From Candidatus Krumholzibacteriia bacterium (GTDB lineage Bacteria; Krumholzibacteriota; Krumholzibacteria; WVZY01; JAKEHA01), in NCBI GenBank assembly GCA_029863355.1, contig JAOTVO010000077.1:1-10118 (forward strand): DNA of 10,118 nucleotides, given 5' to 3'. Shown here piece by piece: positions 1-6,548 of this stretch. The notes below the pieces were generated by a model. The model had not been told where the DNA came from. It did no database searches and saw only the letters and a program-made list of their open reading frames with translations. Made by a program: the position numbers and the translations under genes. Position 1 is the first letter of the stretch; every line of letters begins with the position of its first letter.

Positions 1-1046
1 TCCGCTGCTCGGGCTCGCACCTTGACCGCCGGCGGCTCCGGCTGGGTCGCCCGCGGCAGCTCCACCACCGACGGCTGGCCCAGCGCGGCGCGGTCGAACC
101 CGGTGGCGATGACGGTCACGCGAACCTCGTGCTGGCCCATCGACTCGTCGATGACCGTGCCCAGAAACACGTGCGCTCCCGCGCCCGCCTCGCTGTTGAT
201 GATCGTCGCTGCCCGGCTGATCTGCTTGATCCCCAGCGTCGGCGAGCCCGTGATGTTCACCAGGATGCCGCTGGCGCCGCGTATCGAGACCTCGTCGAGC
301 AGCGGGCTGGAAATGGCCGTGCGCGCCGCTTCCTCGGCGGCGTTGGGGCCCTCGGCCGCGCCGGTGCCCATCAGCGCGGCGCCGCCGTCCCTCATCACGC
401 TGCGCACGTCGGCGAAGTCGAGATTGACGATCCCCGTCTGCGTGATGAGGTCGGAAATGCCGCGCGTGGCGCTGCAGAGCACCTCGTCGGCGCGGGCGAA
501 CGCCTCCAGCACCGTGGTGTCGTCGTCGGCGGTCTCCAGGAGCTTGTCGTTGGGGATGACGATGAGCGTGTCGACACACTCTTCGAGGGCCGCCATCCCG
601 GAGAGCGCCTGGCGCATGCGCGGGTTGCCCTCGAAGAAGAACGGCTTGGTCACGATCCCCACGGTGAGGGAGCCGGCCTCCCGCGCCGCCTGCGCCACCA
701 TGGGCGAAGCCCCGGTCCCCGTGCCCCCGCCCAGGCCCGCGGTGAGGAACACCATGTCGGCGCCGGCCACGGCCGCGGAGATGGCCTCGACGCTCTCCTC
801 GGCCGACTGGCGCCCGATCACGGGGTCGCCCCCCGAGCCCAGTCCTCGCGTCAGCCCCTCGCCGATCTGGATCTTGTGGTACGCCTTGGACTCGCGCAGC
901 ACCTGCAGGTCCGTGTTCACGGCGACGAAGTCGACGCCCTTGAATCCGGTCTCGACCATGCGGTTGACCGCGTTCCCGCCAGCGCCGCCGACACCGATGA
1001 CGCGCAATACGGTGAGCTTCTTCTCTTCTTCCAATTCGAAACGCAT
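1..1046 (-). CDS. ftsZ: Cell division protein FtsZ, C-terminal end cut by window edge
   Basis: Tubulin-like GTPase that polymerises at midcell into the Z ring and recruits the divisome. The frame is open from the ATG at 1046 to the window edge, giving 348 visible residues. The nucleotide-binding start [15 protein letters not shown] is at residues 16-30 and GLGSGGDP at 68-75. The tubulin signature GGGTGTG is at 106-112, in the form [13 protein letters not shown] rather than the commoner [13 protein letters not shown]. The T7 synergy loop NLDFADVR begins at 208, so the two Asp that complete the GTPase site of the neighbouring subunit are D210 and D213. The globular core ends near residue 320, after the VIATGF strand. 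What follows ([18 protein letters not shown]) is the start of the variable linker. The C-terminal FtsA-binding peptide lies outside the window. The start is supported by an AAGGAG ribosome site 7 nt upstream. It lies 21 nt after ftsA, so it is very likely cotranscribed. Identity is certain. Confidence 0.98.
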   Translation of the reverse strand, partial: MRFELEEEKKLTVLRVIGVGGAGGNAVNRMVETGFKGVDFVAVNTDLQVLRESKAYHKIQIGEGLTRGLGSGGDPVIGRQSAEESVEAISAAVAGADMVFLTAGLGGGTGTGASPMVAQAAREAGSLTVGIVTKPFFFEGNPRMRQALSGMAALEECVDTLIVIPNDKLLETADDDTTVLEAFARADEVLCSATRGISDLITQTGIVNLDFADVRSVMRDGGAALMGTGAAEGPNAAEEAARTAISSPLLDEVSIRGASGILVNITGSPTLGIKQISRAATIINSEAGAGAHVFLGTVIDESMGQHEVRVTVIATGFDRAALGQPSVVELPRATQPEPPAVKVRARAA

Positions 1047-1053
1047 GTCGGTT

Positions 1054-1060
1054 CTCCTTT
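1054..1060 (-). promoter_or_regulatory. Ribosome binding site of ftsZ
   Basis: The mRNA-sense sequence AAAGGAG ends 7 nt before the ftsZ ATG. It is one of the best ribosome sites in the window and fixes the ftsZ start at 1046. It lies inside the 21-nt gap after the ftsA stop, with no hairpin seen in that gap. Confidence 0.8.
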
Positions 1061-1067
1061 GTCCCGG

Positions 1068-2300
1068 CTAGATCAGGCTGGCGATCGCACGCTTCAACTG
1101 GCCAAACGAATGCATGAGCCGCTTCGAGCCCGCGCTCCTTGCCCCCGCGCTCCCCTGCGCCCCTTCGACGGCGTGGAGCAGCCCCACGCCCGTCGCGAAA
1201 CGCGGGTGCTCCACGATCTCGCGCAGGCCCGCCACGCGCTCGGGTGAACCGACGCGCGCCGGCATGTCGAATACCTGCTCGGCGAGCTCGCGCGTTCCCC
1301 GCAGCATGGCGGAACCCCCGGTGATCACGACGCCGGCGCCCAGAACCGGCTTCAATCCGCTCTCCGCGATCTGAGCGCCGATGAGCTCGAAGAGCTCGGT
1401 CACCCGTGGCTCGATGATCCCCGAGAGCAGCTGCCGGGCCAGCCGCCGTCGCTCCCGGAACCCCATCGTCGCGACCTCGATGGTCTCGTCGCCGTCAACG
1501 AGGCTCGTCAGCGCGCAGCCGTGGCGGATCTTGATCTCCTCCGCGTGTCCCTGCGAGGTGCGCAGGCCGTAGGCGACGTCGCTGGTGATGTTGGTCCCGC
1601 CCAGGCCGATGACCCCGCTGGCCACCACGCCCCCATCGACGAACACGATCACGTCCGTGGTTCCACCGCCGATGTCGAGCAGCACGACACCCATGTCGCG
1701 CTCATCGTCGGTGAGCACCGCCCGGCTCGACGCCAGGGGCTCGAGGACGATCTCACCCACTTCCGCGCCGGCCTGCTCGAGCGTCTTGGCCAGGTTGTCC
1801 AGCGCCGGTCGCGACGCCGTCACGACGTGCACTCGCGCCTCCAGCCGCGCCCCGAACATCCCCGCCGGAGCCCGCACGCCCCGCTGGCTGTCCACGATGA
1901 ATTCTTGCGGTAGGGTATGAATGATCTCGCGATCGTATGGCAAGGAAAACTTTCGCGCCGCCTCGACTGCACGGCTCACGTCGGTCGGCCCGATCTCGAG
2001 TTCGAGGCTCGGGATTGCCACTACCCCGCGGCTGTTCATGCCGCGCACGTGCTCGCCCGCCGCGCCCACGTTGTACGATCGCGGCGACAGTCCCGCCATG
2101 TGCTCGGCCTCGTTGATCGCCCGCGCCACGCACGCCGCCGCGCGATCGATATCCACGACGACCCCTTGCCTGAGGCCATCCGCCGGCGCCGTGCCCACCC
2201 CGATGAGGCGCGGCACATCACCCTGCATTTCGGCGATCATCGCCGACACCTTCGTGGTGCCCAGGTCGATGCTGGCTCGAATCTTGATCTCGCTTTTCAA
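1068..2300 (-). CDS. ftsA: Cell division protein FtsA, membrane anchor of the Z ring
   Basis: Actin-like ATPase that tethers FtsZ to the inner membrane and signals to the downstream divisome. It has 410 residues from the preferred TTG start, normal for the family. Phosphate-1 motif IDLGTTK is at 11-17. The FtsA-specific 1C (SHS2) domain runs about 77-160 and includes VGAAGEHVRGMNSRG and HTLPQEFIVD. Phosphate-2 motif DIGGGTTDV is at 209-217, and the adenosine-motif region VVITGGSAMLRG is near 324-335. A short Ala/Gly/Ser linker (about 379-393) leads to a terminal basic amphipathic helix, KRLMHSFGQLKRAIASLI, which is the expected membrane-targeting sequence. Start choice: an in-frame GTG at 2309 overlaps the ribosome site itself and would add three residues. 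The TTG at 2300 is 8 nt after AGGAGG and is the better start. It lies 19 nt after ftsQ and 21 nt before ftsZ, the conserved ftsQ-ftsA-ftsZ order. Confidence 0.96.
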   Translation of the reverse strand: MKSEIKIRASIDLGTTKVSAMIAEMQGDVPRLIGVGTAPADGLRQGVVVDIDRAAACVARAINEAEHMAGLSPRSYNVGAAGEHVRGMNSRGVVAIPSLELEIGPTDVSRAVEAARKFSLPYDREIIHTLPQEFIVDSQRGVRAPAGMFGARLEARVHVVTASRPALDNLAKTLEQAGAEVGEIVLEPLASSRAVLTDDERDMGVVLLDIGGGTTDVIVFVDGGVVASGVIGLGGTNITSDVAYGLRTSQGHAEEIKIRHGCALTSLVDGDETIEVATMGFRERRRLARQLLSGIIEPRVTELFELIGAQIAESGLKPVLGAGVVITGGSAMLRGTRELAEQVFDMPARVGSPERVAGLREIVEHPRFATGVGLLHAVEGAQGSAGARSAGSKRLMHSFGQLKRAIASLI

Positions 2301-2307
2301 GTCGCCC

Positions 2308-2314
2308 ACCTCCT
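2308..2314 (-). promoter_or_regulatory. Ribosome binding site that decides the ftsA start
   Basis: The mRNA-sense sequence AGGAGGT is a full anti-Shine-Dalgarno match. The in-frame GTG at 2309-2307 shares its bases, so that GTG cannot be used efficiently. The next in-frame initiator, TTG at 2300, is at ideal distance (8 nt after AGGAGG). Confidence 0.75.
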
Positions 2315-2319
2315 CTTGT

Positions 2320-3090
2320 TCAACTCTTTTCGCGGAGCACGACCTGATCCTCGAAACGGAGGTCGATCAGACGCGCCCGCTCGTCGCGTTCCGCAATGCA
2401 GCTCTCGAGCAGGAAGTACTTCTGCAGCCGCCGCTCGTGGTCGGCGTCACCGAGCACCAGCACGCAGTTGTTCTCGAGGGAACGGATCGTCACCCCGCCC
2501 GCGGAGACGCGCAGCTCGGAGACCTTGCCCACGAAACCCCCGCCGGACTCCTTGCAGATGCGCAGCACCTCGAGCGCCAGGCGCAGACCCGGATCCCCGC
2601 AAGCCCGGCCCGGATGGACGGCGCGGGCCGGCACGCCCGCCACGATGGGCAGATCCAACAGCGGCGTGTAACGGTCCTCCGCCATGACCACGCCTTCGGC
2701 GTCCACCTCGAGAAAGCGGTCCGTGTACAAGAGCGCCACCGGTTCGCGCTCCGTGATCGTGCAGCGCACGCGATTGGGCGGCAGCCGCCGGAGGCGGGCC
2801 CGCGCCACGCGCGGGTGCATCTGCAGCCGGTCCTCGTAGCTGCGCAGGGGCGCGAGCAGCAGGTTCTGGCCGCACAGGTCGGCCAGGAGGGGTCGCAGAT
2901 CGACCTCGTCCACGCGCGCCAGCCCGTCGAACTCCACGGCCGCAATGTCCAGCCGCGGCGACGTGGTCAGACGGTCGTACAGGTACAGGGCCGCCACGAT
3001 CATCATGCCCAGAAACACGACCGTGGCAAGGCGCACCGCCAGCGCCCGGAGATCGTTGCGGCGTTGCCGTTTCGTCTTATTGATTGCCAA
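2320..3090 (-). CDS. ftsQ: Cell division protein FtsQ, POTRA-domain divisome scaffold
   Basis: Bitopic membrane protein that links the cytoplasmic ring to FtsB/FtsL and to the septal synthase FtsWI. It has 256 residues. A basic cytoplasmic tail (KTKRQRRNDLR) precedes a single membrane helix at about 17-37. A POTRA domain (about 47-115) starts LDIAAVEFDGLARV and ends PPNRVRCTITEREPVALL. The FtsQ beta domain follows and closes with ARLIDLRFEDQVVL, typical of the family's last strands. The start is a TTG at 3090 lying inside the end of murB, giving a 14-nt overlap. A GGAGG 9 nt upstream supports it, and no in-frame ATG exists nearby. The overlap implies translational coupling to murB. FtsQ sequences diverge strongly, so the call rests on layout, domain order and position before ftsA. 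Confidence 0.92.
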   Translation of the reverse strand: MAINKTKRQRRNDLRALAVRLATVVFLGMMIVAALYLYDRLTTSPRLDIAAVEFDGLARVDEVDLRPLLADLCGQNLLLAPLRSYEDRLQMHPRVARARLRRLPPNRVRCTITEREPVALLYTDRFLEVDAEGVVMAEDRYTPLLDLPIVAGVPARAVHPGRACGDPGLRLALEVLRICKESGGGFVGKVSELRVSAGGVTIRSLENNCVLVLGDADHERRLQKYFLLESCIAERDERARLIDLRFEDQVVLREKS

Positions 3091-3994
3091 CGATGACTAC
3101 CTCCGTGTCGAGCGTGACTCCGTACTTCTTTTCGACCTCGGACCTCATCAGCGCGATGAGCGCCTCGACGTCGCTGGCCCGGGCATCGCCGGTGATGTTG
3201 ACGATGAAGTTGGCGTGCTTGTCCGAAATCATGGCGCCCCCCAGTCGCTTGCCCTTCAGCCCGCATCCCTCGATCATGCGCGCGGCAAAGTCCCCGCGGG
3301 GATTGACGAAAGTGCTGCCGAACGTGCGCTCGTCGATGGGCTGCGTCTCCTTGCGTTGCAACGAGCGCTGGTAGACGTCGCGCCGGACCGCACCTGGCCG
3401 GCAGCGAAACGTCGCCTCCAGCACCAGACAGCCCGCGGGGAGGTCGGTGCGACGGTACGAGAAAGCGATATCGGCGGCGCGCAGGACGCGCACGCGGCCT
3501 GCGGTGTCTGCGATCTTCACCCGTCGCACGACCTCGGAGACCTCGCCGCCGAACGCCCCGGCGTTCATCCACACCGCTCCCCCGACCGACCCCGGGATGC
3601 CGGTGGCGAATTCCAGTCCCGTGCGTCCCATGCGCGTCATCTTCCGCGCTAACAGCGCGAACGAGGTCCCTCCTTCCGCACGCACCGTGGTCCGGTTCAC
3701 CGTCACCCTCGCCAACTTGGACCCCAACCGCACGATCACGCCCGGGTATCCGCCGTCGCGCACGATCAGATTCGATCCCTTGCCGACGGCCATGGCCTCG
3801 ACTCCCAGCCGGCGCGCGCATTGCATCACGCGCACCGCCTGCCGTTGCGTCGCCGGTTCCACCAGCAGCCGCGCCGGTCCGCCCACGCCGAGCGTGGTAT
3901 GGCGGCCCATGGGCTCGTCGACGCGAGCCCCACCGGGCCCGACGATTCTGCGCATCTCGCTCGCCACCGTTTCCCATTCCCCTTCCGGATCCAC
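3077..3994 (-). CDS. murB: UDP-N-acetylenolpyruvoylglucosamine reductase MurB
   Basis: FAD enzyme that reduces UDP-GlcNAc-enolpyruvate with NADPH to UDP-MurNAc in the cytoplasm, the second committed step of peptidoglycan precursor synthesis. It has 305 residues. The substrate/FAD entry HTTLGVGGPA is at 32-41 and FAD-binding GKGSNLIVRDGGYPG at 71-85. GIPGSVGGA is at 132-140 and the conserved YR pair at 180-181. The proton-donor serine is S227 (GSTFVNP) and the C-terminal glutamate E298 (DTEVVIVG). The short length and the GLKGKRLGGAMISDKHANFIVN-type end fit the compact (type II) form rather than the longer E. coli type. Start: GTG at 3994, 4 nt after murC, has only a weak ribosome site. GTG at 3967 or ATG at 3955 remain possible, since the conserved region begins later. 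It overlaps ftsQ by 14 nt at its 3' end. Enzyme identity is firm, start less so. Confidence 0.95.
   Translation of the reverse strand: MDPEGEWETVASEMRRIVGPGGARVDEPMGRHTTLGVGGPARLLVEPATQRQAVRVMQCARRLGVEAMAVGKGSNLIVRDGGYPGVIVRLGSKLARVTVNRTTVRAEGGTSFALLARKMTRMGRTGLEFATGIPGSVGGAVWMNAGAFGGEVSEVVRRVKIADTAGRVRVLRAADIAFSYRRTDLPAGCLVLEATFRCRPGAVRRDVYQRSLQRKETQPIDERTFGSTFVNPRGDFAARMIEGCGLKGKRLGGAMISDKHANFIVNITGDARASDVEALIALMRSEVEKKYGVTLDTEVVIVGNQ
3099..3105 (-). promoter_or_regulatory. Ribosome binding site of ftsQ inside murB
   Basis: The mRNA-sense sequence CGGAGGT lies within the last murB codons, with 9 nt between GGAGG and the TTG at 3090. It supports the TTG as the ftsQ start, in the absence of any nearby ATG or GTG. 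Confidence 0.65.
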
Positions 3995-3998
3995 GGCG

Positions 3999-5381
3999 CT
4001 ACCGCCCGCCCAATCGTTCGAGGATCATGTCGCCGGCCCTGTAGATGTCTCCGGCGCCCATCGTGAGTACCATGTCCCCCGGCGCCGCCGCCCGCGCGAC
4101 CTCTTCGACCAGCTCCTCGATCGAAGGGGCGTAGCGCACCGTCACCGTTCCGGCCGCCGCGACGCGCTCGATGATAGTGTGGGCGGTCACGCCCGCGATG
4201 GGCGCCTCGCCGGCGGGATAGATGTCGGTCACGTACACCACGTGCGCCCCGTCGAAGCTGTGCGCGAAACGCTCCGCGACCGCCTGCGTGCGCGTGTACC
4301 GGTGGGGTTGGAACAGCACGATGAGCCGGCGCCCGTGGTTCTCTACCGCGGCGCGCACCGTGGCGGCGATTTCGGTGGGGTGGTGGCCGTAGTCGTCCAC
4401 GACCAGCACGCCCCCCGGCGTCTCGCCCTTGATCTCGAAACGCCGGCCCACGCCCTCGAAGGACTCGAGCCCCTCCCGGATGACTCGGAAGGGCAGCTCC
4501 ATCTCCAGACCGACGGCGACCGCGGCCAGGGCGTTGCGCGCATAGTGCTCGCCCGGCATCCCCAGGGCCACCTCCCCCAGCGCGGCGCCCGCGTGGCTCA
4601 CGGCGAAGCGCGTACCCGCCGGCGTCCGCGCGATCACGCGGCCCGACACGTCGGCGGATCCGCCGAGCGAGTAGGTGACCTTGCGCCGCTGGATGCGCGG
4701 CGCGATGTCGCTCACGTTGGCGTCGTCGGCGCACAGGACGACGGCGCCGTAGAAGGGAACGCGCCGCGCGTAAGCGACGAACGCGTCTTTGATCTCCTCG
4801 AGACCGGCGTAGTAGTCGAGGTGCTCCATATCGATGTTCGTCACCACCGCGATGGAAGAGGGCAGCTGGACGAACTGCCCGTCGCTCTCGTCGGCCTCCG
4901 CCACCACGTAGCGGCCCCCGCCGAGACGGGCGTTGGTGGACAGGGCGCGCAACTTGCCGCCGACGATCACCGTGGGATCGAGGCCGCCGTGCGCGAGCAC
5001 CGACGCCAGCAGCGAAGTCGTCGATGTCTTCCCGTGCGAGCCGGCGACGGTCACGGCGAACTTCAGGCGCAGCAGCTCGGCGAGCATTTCCGTGCGCGGT
5101 ATGGCGGGCACGGCGCGCTCCACGGCCGCGGCGATCTCCGGGTTCGAGCGCGTGACCGCGCTCGAATAGACGACCACGTCGGCGCCCTCCACGTTCTCGC
5201 CGCGGTGCGTGAAGGCGATGGACGCGCCGAGCGACGCCAGGCGATCCGTCGTCTCCGAGCGACGGAGGTCGGAGCCGGTGACGGTGAAGCCCAGATTGAG
5301 GAGCACCTCGGCGATGCCGCTCATGCCGATGCCGCCGATGCCGACGAAGTGGATGCGTCTCGTTCTGCCCAGGTAGACCAT
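3999..5381 (-). CDS. murC: UDP-N-acetylmuramate--L-alanine ligase MurC
   Basis: Cytoplasmic ATP-dependent Mur ligase that adds the first amino acid, usually L-Ala, to UDP-MurNAc. It has 460 residues, the usual length. The N-terminal Rossmann domain has HFVGIGGIGMSGIAE at 11-25. The ATP P-loop AGSHGKTST is at 113-121, with Ser where Thr is commoner. EADESDGQF is at 162-170, and TNIDMEHLDYY at 181-191 provides the metal/substrate region. HYARNALAA is at 279-287. The MurC-diagnostic DDYGHHPTE is at 329-337 and FQPHRYTRT at 357-365. The C-terminal domain closes with LTMGAGDIY. The ATG start at 5381 puts the GIGGIGMSG loop at the normal distance. Its ribosome site is weak (only GC-rich GAGGCGGG about 11 nt upstream), which suggests coupling to murG 24 nt upstream. 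It is followed by murB after 4 nt. There is no MurC-MurB or MurC-Ddl fusion. Confidence 0.97.
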   Translation of the reverse strand: MVYLGRTRRIHFVGIGGIGMSGIAEVLLNLGFTVTGSDLRRSETTDRLASLGASIAFTHRGENVEGADVVVYSSAVTRSNPEIAAAVERAVPAIPRTEMLAELLRLKFAVTVAGSHGKTSTTSLLASVLAHGGLDPTVIVGGKLRALSTNARLGGGRYVVAEADESDGQFVQLPSSIAVVTNIDMEHLDYYAGLEEIKDAFVAYARRVPFYGAVVLCADDANVSDIAPRIQRRKVTYSLGGSADVSGRVIARTPAGTRFAVSHAGAALGEVALGMPGEHYARNALAAVAVGLEMELPFRVIREGLESFEGVGRRFEIKGETPGGVLVVDDYGHHPTEIAATVRAAVENHGRRLIVLFQPHRYTRTQAVAERFAHSFDGAHVVYVTDIYPAGEAPIAGVTAHTIIERVAAAGTVTVRYAPSIEELVEEVARAAAPGDMVLTMGAGDIYRAGDMILERLGGR

Positions 5382-5405
5382 GACTATCGCGCCCGCCTCA
5401 GCCGC

Positions 5406-6539
5406 TCAGGCCGCGACCGGCTCCGGGACTCCCGCCCCGCGGGCTTTTTTTTTTGCCACTTCGACCACGGCCGCCGCCGCGCGCTGCGCCGCGTCGGTCG
5501 GGGCCCACTGCGCCAGCGCCCGACGCATGCCCTCGCGCCTGCCCGCGTCGGCGAGAAGGGCCGACACCTCGGTGGCCAGACGCTCTCCCGTCAACTCCGC
5601 GTCGCTGACCACCAGGGCCGCGCCGCGATCGACCAGCGCGGCGGCGTTGCGCGCCTGGTGCGCGTCGGCGGCGTGCGGGTAGGGCACGAACACCGTGGGC
5701 ACGCCGAACGCCGCCAGCTCGAAGAGCGACGATGCGCCCGCCCGAGCCGCGGCCACGTCCGCCGCCGCGTAAGCGTTGTGCATGTCCTCGAGGTACGCAA
5801 TCACCTTGACGCGCGCCGCCTCCGCGCGCAGCGCATCGCTCACCGCCTCGCGGTCGTCGCGGCCGGTGAGCAGCACGAACTGGACGTCGCCGGCGACGAG
5901 CATCCGTCGCGCCGCGTCCACGGCGGCTACGTTGAGCGCGTGCGCGCCGCGGCTGCCGCCGACCACCAGCACCGTGGGCAGTGCGGGGTCTAGGCCGAGC
6001 CGGCGCGCCGCTTCCGCGCGCGATGGCCGCGGCATGGCACGCAGCGGGTTGCCCACCGCCTGCCAGCGCGCCCCGCGCGGGAGGTAACGCTCCGAGCCGG
6101 CGAAGGCCAGGAGCACGAGGTCGGCGAAGCGGGCCAGTCGCCGGTTGACGAGCCCGGGCACGCTGTTCTGCTCCTGGAGCACCGTTGGAATGCGCAGCGC
6201 CATGGCGGCGATCACCATGGCGGCGCTCGCGTAGCCCCCGGTTCCGATCACCACGTCGGGGCGCAGCGCGCGGGCCACGCCGATCCCCCGCAACACCGCG
6301 CGCGCCAGCCACAGGGAAGCGGAGAGGCGCGCTGCGGCGCTCGCGCCGCGCAGACCCCGGCCGGGCAGCAGTACGAGCCGCTCCGCGGCCAGGATGCCTT
6401 CCTCGGCGCCGCCGTGCGCCCCCACGAAGGTCGCGTCCACACTCCCGCAGCGCTCGCGTAACGCGTCGCGCATGGCCAGACCCGGATAGACGTGTCCCCC
6501 GGTTCCCCCGCCGGCGATGATGACCTTCAGCTCATCCAT
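5406..6539 (-). CDS. murG: UDP-GlcNAc:lipid I GlcNAc transferase MurG
   Basis: Membrane-associated GT-B glycosyltransferase on the cytoplasmic face. It moves GlcNAc from UDP-GlcNAc onto lipid I, giving lipid II. It has 377 residues. The first glycine loop GGGTGGHVYPG is at 10-20 and the second, GTGGYAS, at 99-105. QEQNSVPGLVNR is at 122-133. The C-terminal domain begins at about 187 with VLVVGGSRGAHALN. The donor-binding signature RAGASSLFELAAFGVP is at 266-281, followed by FVPYPHAADAHQARNA. The tail beyond about 357 is not conserved and holds three consecutive AAA lysine codons (363-365) inside a ten-A run, striking in such GC-rich DNA. The ATG at 6539 is preceded by AGAGGA at a short 3-nt distance and lies 9 nt after ftsW. 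murC follows after 24 nt. Identity is firm; the exact C-terminus depends on the A run being read correctly. Confidence 0.96.
   Translation of the reverse strand: MDELKVIIAGGGTGGHVYPGLAMRDALRERCGSVDATFVGAHGGAEEGILAAERLVLLPGRGLRGASAAARLSASLWLARAVLRGIGVARALRPDVVIGTGGYASAAMVIAAMALRIPTVLQEQNSVPGLVNRRLARFADLVLLAFAGSERYLPRGARWQAVGNPLRAMPRPSRAEAARRLGLDPALPTVLVVGGSRGAHALNVAAVDAARRMLVAGDVQFVLLTGRDDREAVSDALRAEAARVKVIAYLEDMHNAYAAADVAAARAGASSLFELAAFGVPTVFVPYPHAADAHQARNAAALVDRGAALVVSDAELTGERLATEVSALLADAGRREGMRRALAQWAPTDAAQRAAAAVVEVAKKKARGAGVPEPVAA
5431..5454 (+). terminator. Candidate intrinsic terminator on the antisense strand of murG
   Basis: On the plus strand a perfect 5-bp GC stem (CCCGC at 5431-5435 with GCGGG at 5439-5443, loop CCC) is followed by one C and then ten T (5445-5454). 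This is the textbook shape of a Rho-independent terminator, though the stem is short. No plus-strand gene precedes it, so any role would be to stop antisense transcription entering the operon. It may also be a chance product of GC-rich coding DNA beside a lysine run. Confidence 0.3.
5445..5454 (-). other. Ten-A homopolymer in murG, possible slippage site
   Basis: In mRNA sense this is GC, then A10, then GCC, read as GCA AAA AAA AAA GCC in the murG frame. Runs of nine or more A are known to cause transcriptional slippage in bacteria. Losing one A would replace the murG tail by an Arg-rich tail ending at TAG 5386-5384, two nt before the murC ATG. Gaining one A would end at a TGA at 5398-5400. 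A GC hairpin starts one base after the run. Whether slippage happens cannot be seen from sequence. Confidence 0.5.
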
Positions 6540-6548
6540 GATTCCTCT

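Noticed and set aside
1047..1067. Possible terminator or attenuator between ftsA and ftsZ.
   Set aside because: The 21-nt gap holds only a ribosome site, with no inverted repeat or U run.
1905..1965. AT-richer patch inside ftsA as a possible promoter for ftsZ.
   Set aside because: A TTGCCA element is present, but nothing resembling TATAAT sits at a suitable distance, and the bases are explained by conserved FtsA residues.
3447..5993. Very long plus-strand open frame (848 codons) antisense to murB, murC and murG.
   Set aside because: Its translation is rich in Arg, His, Ala and Gly with no recognisable domain, and it mirrors codon bias of the real genes in GC-rich DNA. It crosses three well-supported genes.
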